Shown in pieces: positions 31,018 through 39,593 of a stretch of DNA of 64,000 bases. Location of the stretch: positions 2,659 through 66,658 of the forward strand of contig JAAXKB010000039.1 in assembly GCA_012269545.1 (NCBI GenBank). Reading direction: 5' to 3'. The position numbers and the translations under genes were made by a program. The notes under the pieces are model-generated. The model did no database searches. It was not told the origin of the DNA and saw only the letters and a list, made by a program, of their open reading frames with translations. How positions within the stretch are numbered: position 1 is the stretch's first letter; every line of letters begins with the position of its first letter. Source of the stretch: Gammaproteobacteria bacterium (lineage in GTDB: Bacteria > Pseudomonadota > Gammaproteobacteria > Pseudomonadales > Azotimanducaceae).

Positions 31018-31755
31018 TCATTGAAGCCAACCCACTTGGCTTTCAATCTGACCACCTTCAGACAATGTTAGCCAACGATAACCCGGCGGTTGATTGCCGA
31101 CAGCAAATTGTTGGCTACGAGGTTCGAATTGAAAGCCCGTCGACGGTGTGCCTAACAATGGTCTTCGCCGATAGCGGCCGTCGACGACCTGATGCGCATG
31201 GCCGAAGATCGCACCGCAAAATGCGGGGCCCTCTGCGTCAATCAACCCATCCAGAAGTTTTTCCGGGGCCTCAATTCGATCTTTATCCAACCACGGTGCG
31301 CCAATCTGCAGCAAAGGATGATGGGTAGCCAACAAGCCGTAGGGCGCGGTTTGCTGCTGCCACTGAGCCATCAATGCCTCTCGAGTAGCCGCATCTACAG
31401 AGGCTTCGGGCACATCATCCTCGTGAGAATCCAACGCACCAACATACCAATCCCCCAGACATAGCGGTTGCATCGGCAATCCTGCCTCCACCATTGCATC
31501 GGCAATGTCGTGATTCCCGGGCAAGCAGAGCAGCGGAACGTCGCAGTGGGATGCTATCGTCGACAAAAACTGCTGATACACGTCAACCCCACCTGAATGC
31601 ACAAGATCTCCGGTCGCCACGATGGCATCGGGTCGGGCTTCACCTATCGCCTGGGCGAGAACTGCACTGAGGGTCCCGAGAGTATCTGTATGCAAAAGCT
31701 GCTGACCCGCCGGCACCAGATGACAATCGGTAATGTGTAACAGGATTTGCTGCAC
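31018..31755 (-). CDS. cpdA: 3',5'-cyclic-AMP phosphodiesterase CpdA
   Basis: 245 residues of the calcineurin-like metallophosphoesterase fold. Two-metal motifs are present: ITDCHL, VATGDLVHSGG, LPGNHD and FGHAHQ. In E. coli CpdA hydrolyses cAMP and lies with yqiB, yqiA and parE; the same setting here (yqiB-cpdA-parE) supports the assignment over other phosphoesterases. yqiB is 9 bases upstream. Confidence 0.88.
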   Translation of the reverse strand: MQQILLHITDCHLVPAGQQLLHTDTLGTLSAVLAQAIGEARPDAIVATGDLVHSGGVDVYQQFLSTIASHCDVPLLCLPGNHDIADAMVEAGLPMQPLCLGDWYVGALDSHEDDVPEASVDAATREALMAQWQQQTAPYGLLATHHPLLQIGAPWLDKDRIEAPEKLLDGLIDAEGPAFCGAIFGHAHQVVDGRYRRRPLLGTPSTGFQFEPRSQQFAVGNQPPGYRWLTLSEGGQIESQVGWLQ

Positions 31756-31764
31756 CTGTTCGAA

Positions 31765-32334
31765 CTATGCCTCTTCGCCCGTCATACCATCGCTGGATGA
31801 GGAACGAGCATTTGGCAGCTCTAATGTGTCTGTGCTCATGCCTACCGCTAGGCATAAGGCAAGATACTCACCCAGAAATCGGTTGAGCTGTTCTTTTTCA
31901 TCTCGGGCGCGCATACGTCGGTTGGGGTACTCATAGGCTCCGTGAAAGCGCGACTGGTGCTGATACGCCACAACTTCTGCACTTTTGGTGTCGTGATACA
32001 GCTGAATCTTCATGTTCGGGCTCGTTCCCCAATCCTGCTTGGGTACTTGAGTGAGCTGCAGCAAGGTCGTATACGGCCCGCGTTTCAACACCGACAGTTC
32101 AACCCGCGTGCCCGCATCACCGGGTAACAACATCACGCACTTGAAATCGTCATGACGCACTGAGGGAAAGAGCTTCATCAGACGCTGAAAATTGATATCG
32201 CACTCCGCCATGTGCCCCGCTAAGTCGTGATGATAGCGCCGCCCCGCGTGCCGACCACCAGTGGCAAAGTCATAGCTCAGCTCGGTCGAGCGGCTGAGAA
32301 TATCGGCATCTGTTTCTGGGCGCTTGTCTGACAC
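31765..32334 (-). CDS. yqiB: DUF1249 protein (YqiB-like)
   Basis: 189 residues as annotated. Residues from about 40 onward match the YqiB family: ECDINFQRLMKLFP, YTTLLQLTQV, MKIQLYHDTKSAEVVAYQ, and YEYPNRRMRARDEKEQLNRFLGEYL. The function is unknown; it is always near cpdA. GTG at 32334 is preferred because GAGG lies 6 bases upstream and a promoter (32374-32403) places the mRNA start near 32367; GTG at 32358 would leave almost no leader. The N-terminal 30-40 residues are longer than in E. coli. Confidence 0.85.
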   Translation of the reverse strand: MSDKRPETDADILSRSTELSYDFATGGRHAGRRYHHDLAGHMAECDINFQRLMKLFPSVRHDDFKCVMLLPGDAGTRVELSVLKRGPYTTLLQLTQVPKQDWGTSPNMKIQLYHDTKSAEVVAYQHQSRFHGAYEYPNRRMRARDEKEQLNRFLGEYLALCLAVGMSTDTLELPNARSSSSDGMTGEEA

Positions 32335-32373
32335 TAAAGGCCTCAATTTCTGTTTCACTTCCGGCAGCGCGAT

Positions 32374-32403
32374 AATATACCTAGCCTGCTACCGTGGTGT
32401 CAT
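32374..32403 (-). promoter_or_regulatory. Candidate promoter of yqiB-cpdA-parE-parC
   Basis: On the minus strand ATGACA (32403-32398), 18 bases, TATATT (32379-32374). Good match to sigma-70 elements, in the divergent tolC/yqiB region. Confidence 0.5.
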
Positions 32404-32575
32404 GGTTGAAAGAAGATTTTCCTCGAGAAGGCTCCTACTCTGCAATTGCGATAAAGGGTATCGGCAGCGTTGCTCAGTTCACGTTACTTGAATGCGCTTT
32501 CAGGGCATAATCGCGGCAATGACAAAATCTGATTATCGTCGTTCCAGACAGCGGCCTGGCAAAAAAGGAAACTCA

Positions 32576-33976
32576 ATGCACTATTTCCATTCGTTTTTTG
32601 CTCCTCCCTTGCTGACTGCCACATTTTTTGTGGCGCTGTTTTGCACACCCGCCTATGCAGACGACCTGATTACCGTTTTCATGGCCGCTAAGGACAACGA
32701 TGCTTCGGTTGGCGCCGCTCGCGCATCTTATTTGGCCGACAAAGAGCGCCTGCCTCAGGCACGTGCAGCCCTTTTGCCCTCAATAGTAGCCAGAGCCAAT
32801 ACGACCAAAACCGAGGTTACGATACCCGGCGATAATTCTGCCGCAGCCGCCGTTTTGGAAAACGGCTACAATGACAACGGCTGGAGTGCCCAGCTGCGCC
32901 AACCTGTGCTGAATTTGTCCTCTTGGTTCGGCTATAACAGCGCCAAAGCCTTCGTCAAAGCTTCGTCGTTTTCCTTAGCGGCGCAGGAACAAGATCTGAT
33001 CGTTCGCGTGGCGGAAGCGTACTTGAACATCCTACGCACACGTGACCGGCTAGACACCACCAACGCTGAGGTCACCGCGGTCAAACGCCAGCTGGAACAA
33101 GTCCAGCAGCGCTTCGATGTCGGCTTGGTCGCTATTACCGACGTGCTGGAATCCCAAGCCGCTTTTGACGCTGCGCTGGTACGCCAGATTCAGGCCGACA
33201 CCGACCACTACATCAGCTTTGAAACCCTACGAACGTTGACGGGACGTGACTATGACACGCTGGCGACCCTGTCCGAGCAGCTGCCCATTGTTGCCCCAGA
33301 CCCGATGGATGAGGAAGCTTGGGTCGAAGCCGCCATGCGCTCTAACTTGGGCATTCGCGCCGCCATGGAGCAACTGAGCTCAGCCCGCAGCGATGCCAAA
33401 TCACGTTTGTCCGGCCATCTGCCGACAGTGGACGCCACGGTGACTCGGAGTAATAACCACAACGGCAATCCTCTAACACAACAGTTCAGTCCGCAAGAAA
33501 CCGAAACCAACATCTATGGACTGGAAGTAACGCTCCCTTTGTTCCAAGGCGGCCGCACAACTTCTCGGGTCAGGGAGGGCAACGCGCGAGTGGAACAAGC
33601 CCGAGAGCAGCTGCTCAATCAGCGTCGCACGGTTGTGCGCAACACTCGCAACCTGTACCAATCGGTGTCCACCGACGTAGCCCGGGTGAAAGCCAGACTG
33701 AAAGCCATTCGATCGTCACAGTCCGCCCTTGAGGCCACCCAAACGGGCTATGAGGTCGGCACGCGAAACATTGTTGACGTTCTACAGGCCCAGACACGAC
33801 TGTACGATTCTCAATTCGCTTACGCTGATTCGCGCTATGCCTACTTGCTGAACCTGTTGCGCCTGAAGCAGCAAACGGGATTGTTAGCCCGAGCAGATCT
33901 GCAGGAAATCAACAGCTTCATGGATGTCGATGCGTCGGTTGAGCGGCTCGTATCCTTGCGCGCTTCTCAACGCTAG
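32576..33976 (+). CDS. tolC: TolC-family outer-membrane channel
   Basis: 466 residues. A signal peptide ends at AYA|DD, about residue 22. Two repeated outer-membrane-efflux domains follow; SSWFGYNSAKAFVKAS and VTLPLFQGGRTTSRV are typical TolC pieces, and the C-terminal repeat has the GTRNIVDVLQAQTRLYDS segment. It forms the trimeric exit duct for RND, ABC and type I secretion systems. ATG at 32576 has AAGGAA 6 bases upstream; the upstream frame to 32492 is not needed. Divergence from yqiB-cpdA-parE equals the E. coli tolC locus and supports the name. Confidence 0.93.
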   Translation: MHYFHSFFAPPLLTATFFVALFCTPAYADDLITVFMAAKDNDASVGAARASYLADKERLPQARAALLPSIVARANTTKTEVTIPGDNSAAAAVLENGYNDNGWSAQLRQPVLNLSSWFGYNSAKAFVKASSFSLAAQEQDLIVRVAEAYLNILRTRDRLDTTNAEVTAVKRQLEQVQQRFDVGLVAITDVLESQAAFDAALVRQIQADTDHYISFETLRTLTGRDYDTLATLSEQLPIVAPDPMDEEAWVEAAMRSNLGIRAAMEQLSSARSDAKSRLSGHLPTVDATVTRSNNHNGNPLTQQFSPQETETNIYGLEVTLPLFQGGRTTSRVREGNARVEQAREQLLNQRRTVVRNTRNLYQSVSTDVARVKARLKAIRSSQSALEATQTGYEVGTRNIVDVLQAQTRLYDSQFAYADSRYAYLLNLLRLKQQTGLLARADLQEINSFMDVDASVERLVSLRASQR

Positions 33977-34002
33977 GCCGGTCACCCGTCCGCGCCTATC
34001 CC

Positions 34003-34026
34003 TTAGCCTTAGCCTTAGCCTTAGCC
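34003..34026. repeat. Hexamer tandem repeat, four units
   Basis: TTAGCC repeated four times. On the minus strand the units read GGC TAA in the waaA frame, so waaA ends in four successive in-frame stop codons. Confidence 0.9.
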
Positions 34027-35346
34027 GCCGAAAGGCTGCCCGGTGAGCACTTGGGTTAGCAAGTCTTGCGTGCGTTGTCGGGCGCCTCTGTTTGCAGCCA
34101 CCACCGCGCCTGCCGCCACACCCATGGCCTGTCGCGTCTCAGGGTCGTTGAGCAATGCTGCCAATGCCGGCGCCAGCGAAGTCTCACTCACACGCCGACA
34201 GGCTCTGGCAGCTATAAGATCCGAGAAGACCTGAGAAAAATTAAAGTCATGGGGCCCGGTGATTACTGGCGTGCCAAGGCTTGCAGGCTCAATAGGGTTG
34301 TGACCGCCTCGGGGCACTAAGGAGCCACCCACAAAGGCCACCTCAGACAAGCAAAACAAAGGCATAAGCACACCCATTTCGTCGATCAAAACAATGCTGT
34401 GCTCGCTGGTTGGCTGCTCCGTTTGTGTTACCCAATCGCCATAACGGCACCATGTGGCTTCCGTAGACTGAGTGTGGCGGTTCAATAGCAACTCTAACTC
34501 TGCAGCCCGATTTGGATGCCGAGGTGCTAGCAGAAGGGTTAGGTTCGGATGTGATTCCAGCGCAGCAAGGTGAGCCTGCACCACGAGTGCCTCCTCGCCC
34601 GGATGAGTAGAGGCTGCGATCCAATAACGGCGCTGCGGCCGGCCTAGCATTGCCGCCTGCTCTTTCGTATCTGCCGGCACCTCCAAGTCGTATTTCACAT
34701 TACCCACCGTCTGCACTTTCTCGGCGCTGGCCCCAAGTTCAATGAAGCGCTGCGCGTGCTCTGCGGTTTGACAGGCAATCAAATCAAAACACTCAAGTAC
34801 TCGCTGGCTCAGCCAGCTGAGGCGCTGATAGCCCCGAGCCGATTTTTCCGACAAGCGTGCATTTACTAAAATCACGGGAATGCCCCGCGCCTTAGCCTCC
34901 AGAATCAGATTCGGCCAAATTTCGGTTTCCATGAGTATCAGTGCGCGCGGATTTACCTCTGTGAGGAAACGGCGCACCGCGAAGGTGAAGTCGTAGGGCG
35001 CGTAGCAGTGCCCAACGGTGTCGCCGAGCAGCGCGGTAACCTGCTCGCTGCCCGTCGGTGTCATGGTGGTGACCAGCACAGACAGCCCATTGTCGCTGTC
35101 TACGGCCATGGCACGAATGCTCGGGGCTGCTGCGATGGTTTCGCCCGCAGATACGGTGTGGAACCAGACAGCGCCCTGAGTCTGAGGCCCGGTATAGAAA
35201 CCAAACCGTTCTTGCCAACGAGGTCGATAGGTTGGATCTCGCCTGCCTCGCCACCACAATCGCAGCACGACAAAGGGCAGGGCCAGCCAGAGTATCCCTC
35301 GGTAGAGTAACAATCCCGGATAAAGCGAGGCCCGATGAGCCCTCAA
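34021..35346 (-). CDS. waaA: 3-deoxy-D-manno-octulosonic acid (Kdo) transferase
   Basis: 441 residues. It adds Kdo to lipid IVA in lipopolysaccharide synthesis at the inner face of the inner membrane. An N-terminal anchor helix (LLLYRGILWLALPFVVLRL) is followed by the glycosyltransferase domains: RWQERFG, FHTVSAGETIAAAPSI, ALILMETEIWPNLI, VNARLS and FVGGSLVPRGGHNPIEPA. The TTG start at 35346 overlaps the stop of the preceding HldE-like gene (TTGA). The gene ends in a hexamer repeat of stop codons. Confidence 0.95.
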   Translation of the reverse strand: MRAHRASLYPGLLLYRGILWLALPFVVLRLWWRGRRDPTYRPRWQERFGFYTGPQTQGAVWFHTVSAGETIAAAPSIRAMAVDSDNGLSVLVTTMTPTGSEQVTALLGDTVGHCYAPYDFTFAVRRFLTEVNPRALILMETEIWPNLILEAKARGIPVILVNARLSEKSARGYQRLSWLSQRVLECFDLIACQTAEHAQRFIELGASAEKVQTVGNVKYDLEVPADTKEQAAMLGRPQRRYWIAASTHPGEEALVVQAHLAALESHPNLTLLLAPRHPNRAAELELLLNRHTQSTEATWCRYGDWVTQTEQPTSEHSIVLIDEMGVLMPLFCLSEVAFVGGSLVPRGGHNPIEPASLGTPVITGPHDFNFSQVFSDLIAARACRRVSETSLAPALAALLNDPETRQAMGVAAGAVVAANRGARQRTQDLLTQVLTGQPFGG

Positions 35347-36032
35347 GATATCGCATCCATCACATGCGACAGGCTCGGCACGATTTCACCCACCGCATCC
35401 GCGAGGCCTAAACCCGCCACACTCAGCTGACGATCTGCCTCGGCGTATTGATTGAGAGTGCTCGAATTGCCGATGACGGCAACGCATGGAATCCCCAGCT
35501 GTTTCGCGACATAGACCAAGGCCCTAGGCTCTGCAATGCTGCCGAGGTCGTAGTCAACCAACACGACAGCACTTGCGTTGCGCATGTAACGCTCCGCACG
35601 ATTTTGTAAGTGCGCCTCATATTCACTCATGCCATCGATGGGTAGTGCTCGCTCGTCCTTATGTCTTCGACGGCGTCGACCCTGTGCGTTCAGTTCGTTC
35701 TCGTCGCGGGCCAGCGAATCCAGAGCGGTATCGGTGAAGGTCTGCCACTGCCTAATGTGCAGTAAATCCGACGCGATGCCGGCTGCCTCTAACGGCCGCT
35801 CGATGGCGTGCGCCAGCTCATCGTCACCGACGAAACCCAACATGGTGACGCTAAGGCCTAAATCAGCCAGCCCCAGAGCTAGACCCGCAGCACTTGCGTG
35901 CTGTAAAAATTCAGGCCGGGAGGCATGTAGGTCGTGGCATTGATCCTGATGAATCCAAATATCGCCCGCCACCAAAACATGTCCGTCCTGAGGCGACAAA
36001 GACTGCACTCTGTTTAATAAAGATTGAAGCAC
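35343..36032 (-). CDS. Truncated HldE/RfaE1-like sugar-kinase-family protein
   Basis: 229 residues as annotated. It resembles the first two thirds of the PfkB-type kinase domain of HldE (heptose-7-phosphate kinase): VLVAGDIWIHQDQ at the start, GLALGLADLGLSVTMLGFVGDDELA, SAVVLVDYDLGSIAEPRALVYVAKQLGIPCVAVIGN. It stops before the part that holds the GAGD anion hole and catalytic Asp. The substrate-binding GGAANVA-type segment is also changed, and there is no cytidylyltransferase domain. It is thus unlikely to be an active kinase (inference). Stop overlaps the waaA start. GTG at 36032 has GAGG 5 bases upstream; GTG at 36056 is possible. Confidence 0.65.
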   Translation of the reverse strand: MLQSLLNRVQSLSPQDGHVLVAGDIWIHQDQCHDLHASRPEFLQHASAAGLALGLADLGLSVTMLGFVGDDELAHAIERPLEAAGIASDLLHIRQWQTFTDTALDSLARDENELNAQGRRRRRHKDERALPIDGMSEYEAHLQNRAERYMRNASAVVLVDYDLGSIAEPRALVYVAKQLGIPCVAVIGNSSTLNQYAEADRQLSVAGLGLADAVGEIVPSLSHVMDAIS

Positions 36033-36127
36033 GCGAACCTCGTTGATCGATACCACATGGTACTACAGGCTGCCCGGATCTCAGGAAGGTCTTAGTGGTT
36101 CCCGGGCAAAACAGATAACATCTGCCA

Positions 36128-37054
36128 ATGCGCCAAAAGCCAACAACTCGTCTGTCCTTACTCTCGCCGGCACTTTGGCCCGTCTGGTCCACCGCAGCCT
36201 TGATGTGGCTGTTGGCCCGCCTACCTGTGAGCTGGATTTTTTCCGTGGGTAAATGCCTGGGTTTCGTGGGCTATCACGCGGCCCATTCGCGACGACGCAT
36301 TGCACAGGTCAATATCGCCAAGTGCTTCCCCGAGCTTGATGCGGAGCAACGGCGGCGCCTCGTCCGGGCAAACTTCAGCCATACCGGCATCGGCATCATT
36401 GAAACGGCGCTGCCCTGGCTGAACCCCGCACGAGATTTGTCAGCCCACTACCGAGTGGAAGGGTTAGAGCACCTCCATGAAGCCCGCGACCGAGGCCGAG
36501 GCATCGTGCTGGTCGGCGCTCACTACACCACGATTGATGTGACGAGCCAATTCCTGAGCAAGCTAGGCTTTGTTGACGTGATGTATCGGCGCAACAAAAA
36601 CCCCGCCTGGGAGTGGCTGCAAACGCAAGGGCGACGACATCACTTTGACGGCGTTATCGAACGCAGCGACATGCGTCAGACCATCAAACGCCTCAAAGCA
36701 GGCCGCGCCATATGGTATGCGGCAGATCAGGACTATGGCCGCAAGCACTCGGTATTCGCCCCGTTTTTCGGTATATCGACGGCGACTATTACGGCAAGTT
36801 CTCGTCTGGCCAAGCGCAATCAGTCGCCTGTGCTCATGCTTCATCAGACACGCGACATTGAAAACCACACCTGGACCCTGCGCTTCAGCCCGATACTTAA
36901 GAACTTCGCCCAGGGCGATGACATCGCAGATGCCAGGCAACTCAATCAATTGCTTGAGGAATCGCTGCGCCAGGTACCCGATCAATATCTTTGGGTCCAC
37001 CGTCGATTCAAGACTCGACCCGAGGGCGAGGACTCGTTTTACCATAAGAGTTAG
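36128..37054 (+). CDS. lpxL: LpxL/HtrB-type lipid A acyltransferase
   Basis: 308 residues of the lauroyl/myristoyl acyltransferase family. A membrane anchor at about 18-35, then the catalytic HX4D motif at His132-Asp137 (VGAHYTTID), YRRNKNPAWEWLQ and WYAADQDYGRKHSVFAPFFG, and a C-terminal WVHRRFKTRPEGE. It adds a secondary acyl chain to Kdo2-lipid IVA from acyl-ACP, the step after WaaA, whose gene is nearby on the other strand. Which acyl chain is added cannot be read from sequence. Confidence 0.92.
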   Translation: MRQKPTTRLSLLSPALWPVWSTAALMWLLARLPVSWIFSVGKCLGFVGYHAAHSRRRIAQVNIAKCFPELDAEQRRRLVRANFSHTGIGIIETALPWLNPARDLSAHYRVEGLEHLHEARDRGRGIVLVGAHYTTIDVTSQFLSKLGFVDVMYRRNKNPAWEWLQTQGRRHHFDGVIERSDMRQTIKRLKAGRAIWYAADQDYGRKHSVFAPFFGISTATITASSRLAKRNQSPVLMLHQTRDIENHTWTLRFSPILKNFAQGDDIADARQLNQLLEESLRQVPDQYLWVHRRFKTRPEGEDSFYHKS

Positions 37055-37091
37055 GCATACAATGACCTGCTGCTTTTCCTAGGACAACCTT

Positions 37092-38249
37092 GTGCTCCCC
37101 ACATTTTCCGAAATGCTCGCCCAGTTAGTAGCCGAGCCTTCAGTCAGCTCCACGTCGCCGGACATCGACCGCAGCAACCTGCGTGTAATCGAACATCTGG
37201 CAAACTGGCTGAACGACTTAGGCTTTCGCACGGAGATCATGCCCCTGCCCGGGCGACCGGATAAAGCCAACCTAATCGCTACCTTGGGCGGCGAGATCAA
37301 CGACGGCATGGGCGGCCTAGTGCTCGCCGGCCATACCGACACAGTACCTTTCGACGAGGCTCTGTGGCAGAGCGATCCATTTACGATCAAGGACGACCCA
37401 GACCGCTACTACGGTCTGGGCAGCTGCGATATGAAGGGGTTTTTCCCTGTGGCGCTGGAAGCCGCGGCCACCTTTGCAAACCAACCTCTGAGCGCACCGC
37501 TGACTGTCGTAGCCACATCTGACGAAGAATCGTCCATGGCCGGGGGACGCTATTTACTGGAATGCGGTAAGCCTAAGGCCGACTACGCCATTATCGGCGA
37601 ACCGACGGCCATGCAGCCGATTTTCGCGCACAAGGGCATCAGCATGATGACCATTAAACTTGAGGGTGCATCGGGACATTCCTCCGATCCAAGCTTGGGC
37701 GCCAACGCGCTGGATGCCATGCACCGAGTCATGAGCGAGTTGATTACCTTGCGCGAGGAGCTGGCGGCAAGCACCCAAAACGACGCCTTCGCCGTGAACG
37801 TACCCACAATGAACCTCGGTTGCTTGCGAGCGGGCGATAATCCAAACCGCATTTGCGGACATGCAGAGCTGCAAATTGATTTGCGACTGCTACCCGGCAT
37901 GGACTCCGAAAACGTCCATGAGACTCTGGAACGTCGAATCCGCTCTACGATTGAACACTCTGGCGTGAGCCTTGAATTACACAAGGCTTATCCGCCGATA
38001 CCGCCCTTCCAATCGAACCCTGATGGCGAACTGCTGCGTTCACTGAGCAAGGCTAGCGGCAAACGGCCGGGCACTGTCGCCTTCGGCACCGAAGCACACT
38101 TTATGCAGACTCTGGGAATGGAAACCGTGGTCTGGGGACCTGGCAGCATCGATCAGGCCCACCAGCCCAACGAATATCTGGATAAGGCACAACTCGCCCC
38201 AGCCGCAGACACGTTACGCCGCGTTATTCAGCGCTTTTGTACGAATTGA
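37092..38249 (+). CDS. argE: Acetylornithine deacetylase
   Basis: 385 residues, M20 metallopeptidase fold. It removes the acetyl group from N-acetylornithine in arginine synthesis. Metal ligands: GHTDTVP (His, Asp), GLGSCDMKGF, TSDEESSMAGG (catalytic Glu) and WGPGSIDQAHQPNEY at the C-terminus. GTG at 37092 has AGGA 7 bases upstream. argA follows after 3 bases, making an argE-argA operon, which fits the linear arginine pathway. Confidence 0.94.
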   Translation: MLPTFSEMLAQLVAEPSVSSTSPDIDRSNLRVIEHLANWLNDLGFRTEIMPLPGRPDKANLIATLGGEINDGMGGLVLAGHTDTVPFDEALWQSDPFTIKDDPDRYYGLGSCDMKGFFPVALEAAATFANQPLSAPLTVVATSDEESSMAGGRYLLECGKPKADYAIIGEPTAMQPIFAHKGISMMTIKLEGASGHSSDPSLGANALDAMHRVMSELITLREELAASTQNDAFAVNVPTMNLGCLRAGDNPNRICGHAELQIDLRLLPGMDSENVHETLERRIRSTIEHSGVSLELHKAYPPIPPFQSNPDGELLRSLSKASGKRPGTVAFGTEAHFMQTLGMETVVWGPGSIDQAHQPNEYLDKAQLAPAADTLRRVIQRFCTN

Positions 38250-38252
38250 TTA

Positions 38253-39551
38253 ATGAAGACAAACGATTATTCACAATGGTTCCGCGGCTCTACGCCGTAC
38301 ATCAGCGCGCACCGAGGTAAGACCTTTGTTGTCTACTTGGGTGGCGATGCGCTCGAACACCCAAACATCACAAACATCGTGCACGACCTCGCGCTGCTGC
38401 ATGTCTTGGGTGTCCACCTCGTACTCGTACACGGTGGCAGACCCCAGTTAGATGCTGCCTTACCGGATTCGGCATCCCACGCCCATCGTCGCATCACGCA
38501 ACCGGAGCATATGGACACTGTGTCCGGTGTCTACGGTTTGCTGCGCAGTCAGCTTGAGGGATTGTTTTCTACCGGTTTGCCAAACACCCCCCTGCATAAC
38601 GTGAACATCAGCGTAGTATCCGGCAACTTCGTGACCGCCAAGCCCTTGGGGATTTTGGACGGGGTAGATCATCTGTTCACCGGCCAGCTGCGAAACCTAG
38701 ACATCTCACGCGTGCAGCGCCTGCTGGATGCCAACAGTATTGTGCTGCAGTCACCGCTGGGCTTCTCCAGCTCAGGGCAAGCATTCAACCTAGCTTCAGA
38801 GGAATTGGCTGCGGACATCAGCATTGCGCTACAGGCTGACAAGGTGATTTTTTTCGACACAACGGAATATCTAAAAGGCGCAAATGGCCAGCGCGAGAGC
38901 ACGGTTACACCCAGCTCTCTTGAAGACCATTTCAACGCTTTATCGCCCACAACAGCCCAACGCTTCAGCGCCATGGCAAGAGCCGTACGCGCTGGCGTGA
39001 CCAAGGCACATCAAATTTCCTTCACAACGGATGGTGGCCTGCTGCAAGAGCTGTTCACCGCTGACGGTGTGGGCACGCAGATTATTGAAGAAAAAGCTCA
39101 GCCAGTGAGAGCGGCAAAGCTGGAGGATGTCGGCGACATTGTGGAGATCATTCGCCCACTGGAAGAACGCGGCGCCTTGCTGCGACGTTCAAGAGACCGG
39201 CTGGAGCAAGAGATCGAACATTTTTTAGTCGCGGAGGTCGACGGGGTGACCGTCGGATGCTGCGCTGTTTTCATTCATGGCCAGCAGGCAGAACTGGCCT
39301 GCGTTGCGGTTAGTGATCTATACCGTCGCGGCAGTGCTGGCGTCGCCATCGGTGCGAACTTACTGCAGGCAGCTCAACAGCATGCCAAGCAGGGCGGAGC
39401 CGCCAGTTTGTTCGTGCTCACGACTCAGGCCCAAGAATGGTTTGAGGAACGAGGTTTTCATGCGGGCGACGTAAAGGATCTGCCGCAAACCAAACAATCA
39501 CTTTACAACTGGCAGCGCGGCTCTAAAGTGCTCCTCAAAACGCTGGATTAG
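38253..39551 (+). CDS. argA: N-acetylglutamate synthase (ArgA)
   Basis: 432 residues. An N-terminal amino-acid-kinase-like domain (about 1-285; VLVHGGRPQLDAAL) that usually binds feedback arginine is fused to a GNAT acetyltransferase domain (about 290-432; HGQQAELACVAVSDLYRRGSAGVAIGANLL). It makes N-acetylglutamate, the first step of arginine synthesis. It is the second gene after argE, 3 bases apart. Confidence 0.95.
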   Translation: MKTNDYSQWFRGSTPYISAHRGKTFVVYLGGDALEHPNITNIVHDLALLHVLGVHLVLVHGGRPQLDAALPDSASHAHRRITQPEHMDTVSGVYGLLRSQLEGLFSTGLPNTPLHNVNISVVSGNFVTAKPLGILDGVDHLFTGQLRNLDISRVQRLLDANSIVLQSPLGFSSSGQAFNLASEELAADISIALQADKVIFFDTTEYLKGANGQRESTVTPSSLEDHFNALSPTTAQRFSAMARAVRAGVTKAHQISFTTDGGLLQELFTADGVGTQIIEEKAQPVRAAKLEDVGDIVEIIRPLEERGALLRRSRDRLEQEIEHFLVAEVDGVTVGCCAVFIHGQQAELACVAVSDLYRRGSAGVAIGANLLQAAQQHAKQGGAASLFVLTTQAQEWFEERGFHAGDVKDLPQTKQSLYNWQRGSKVLLKTLD

Positions 39552-39593
39552 CAGCGCATCAGGCTGCCCAAGCACTCTATCAAAGGAAAAATA

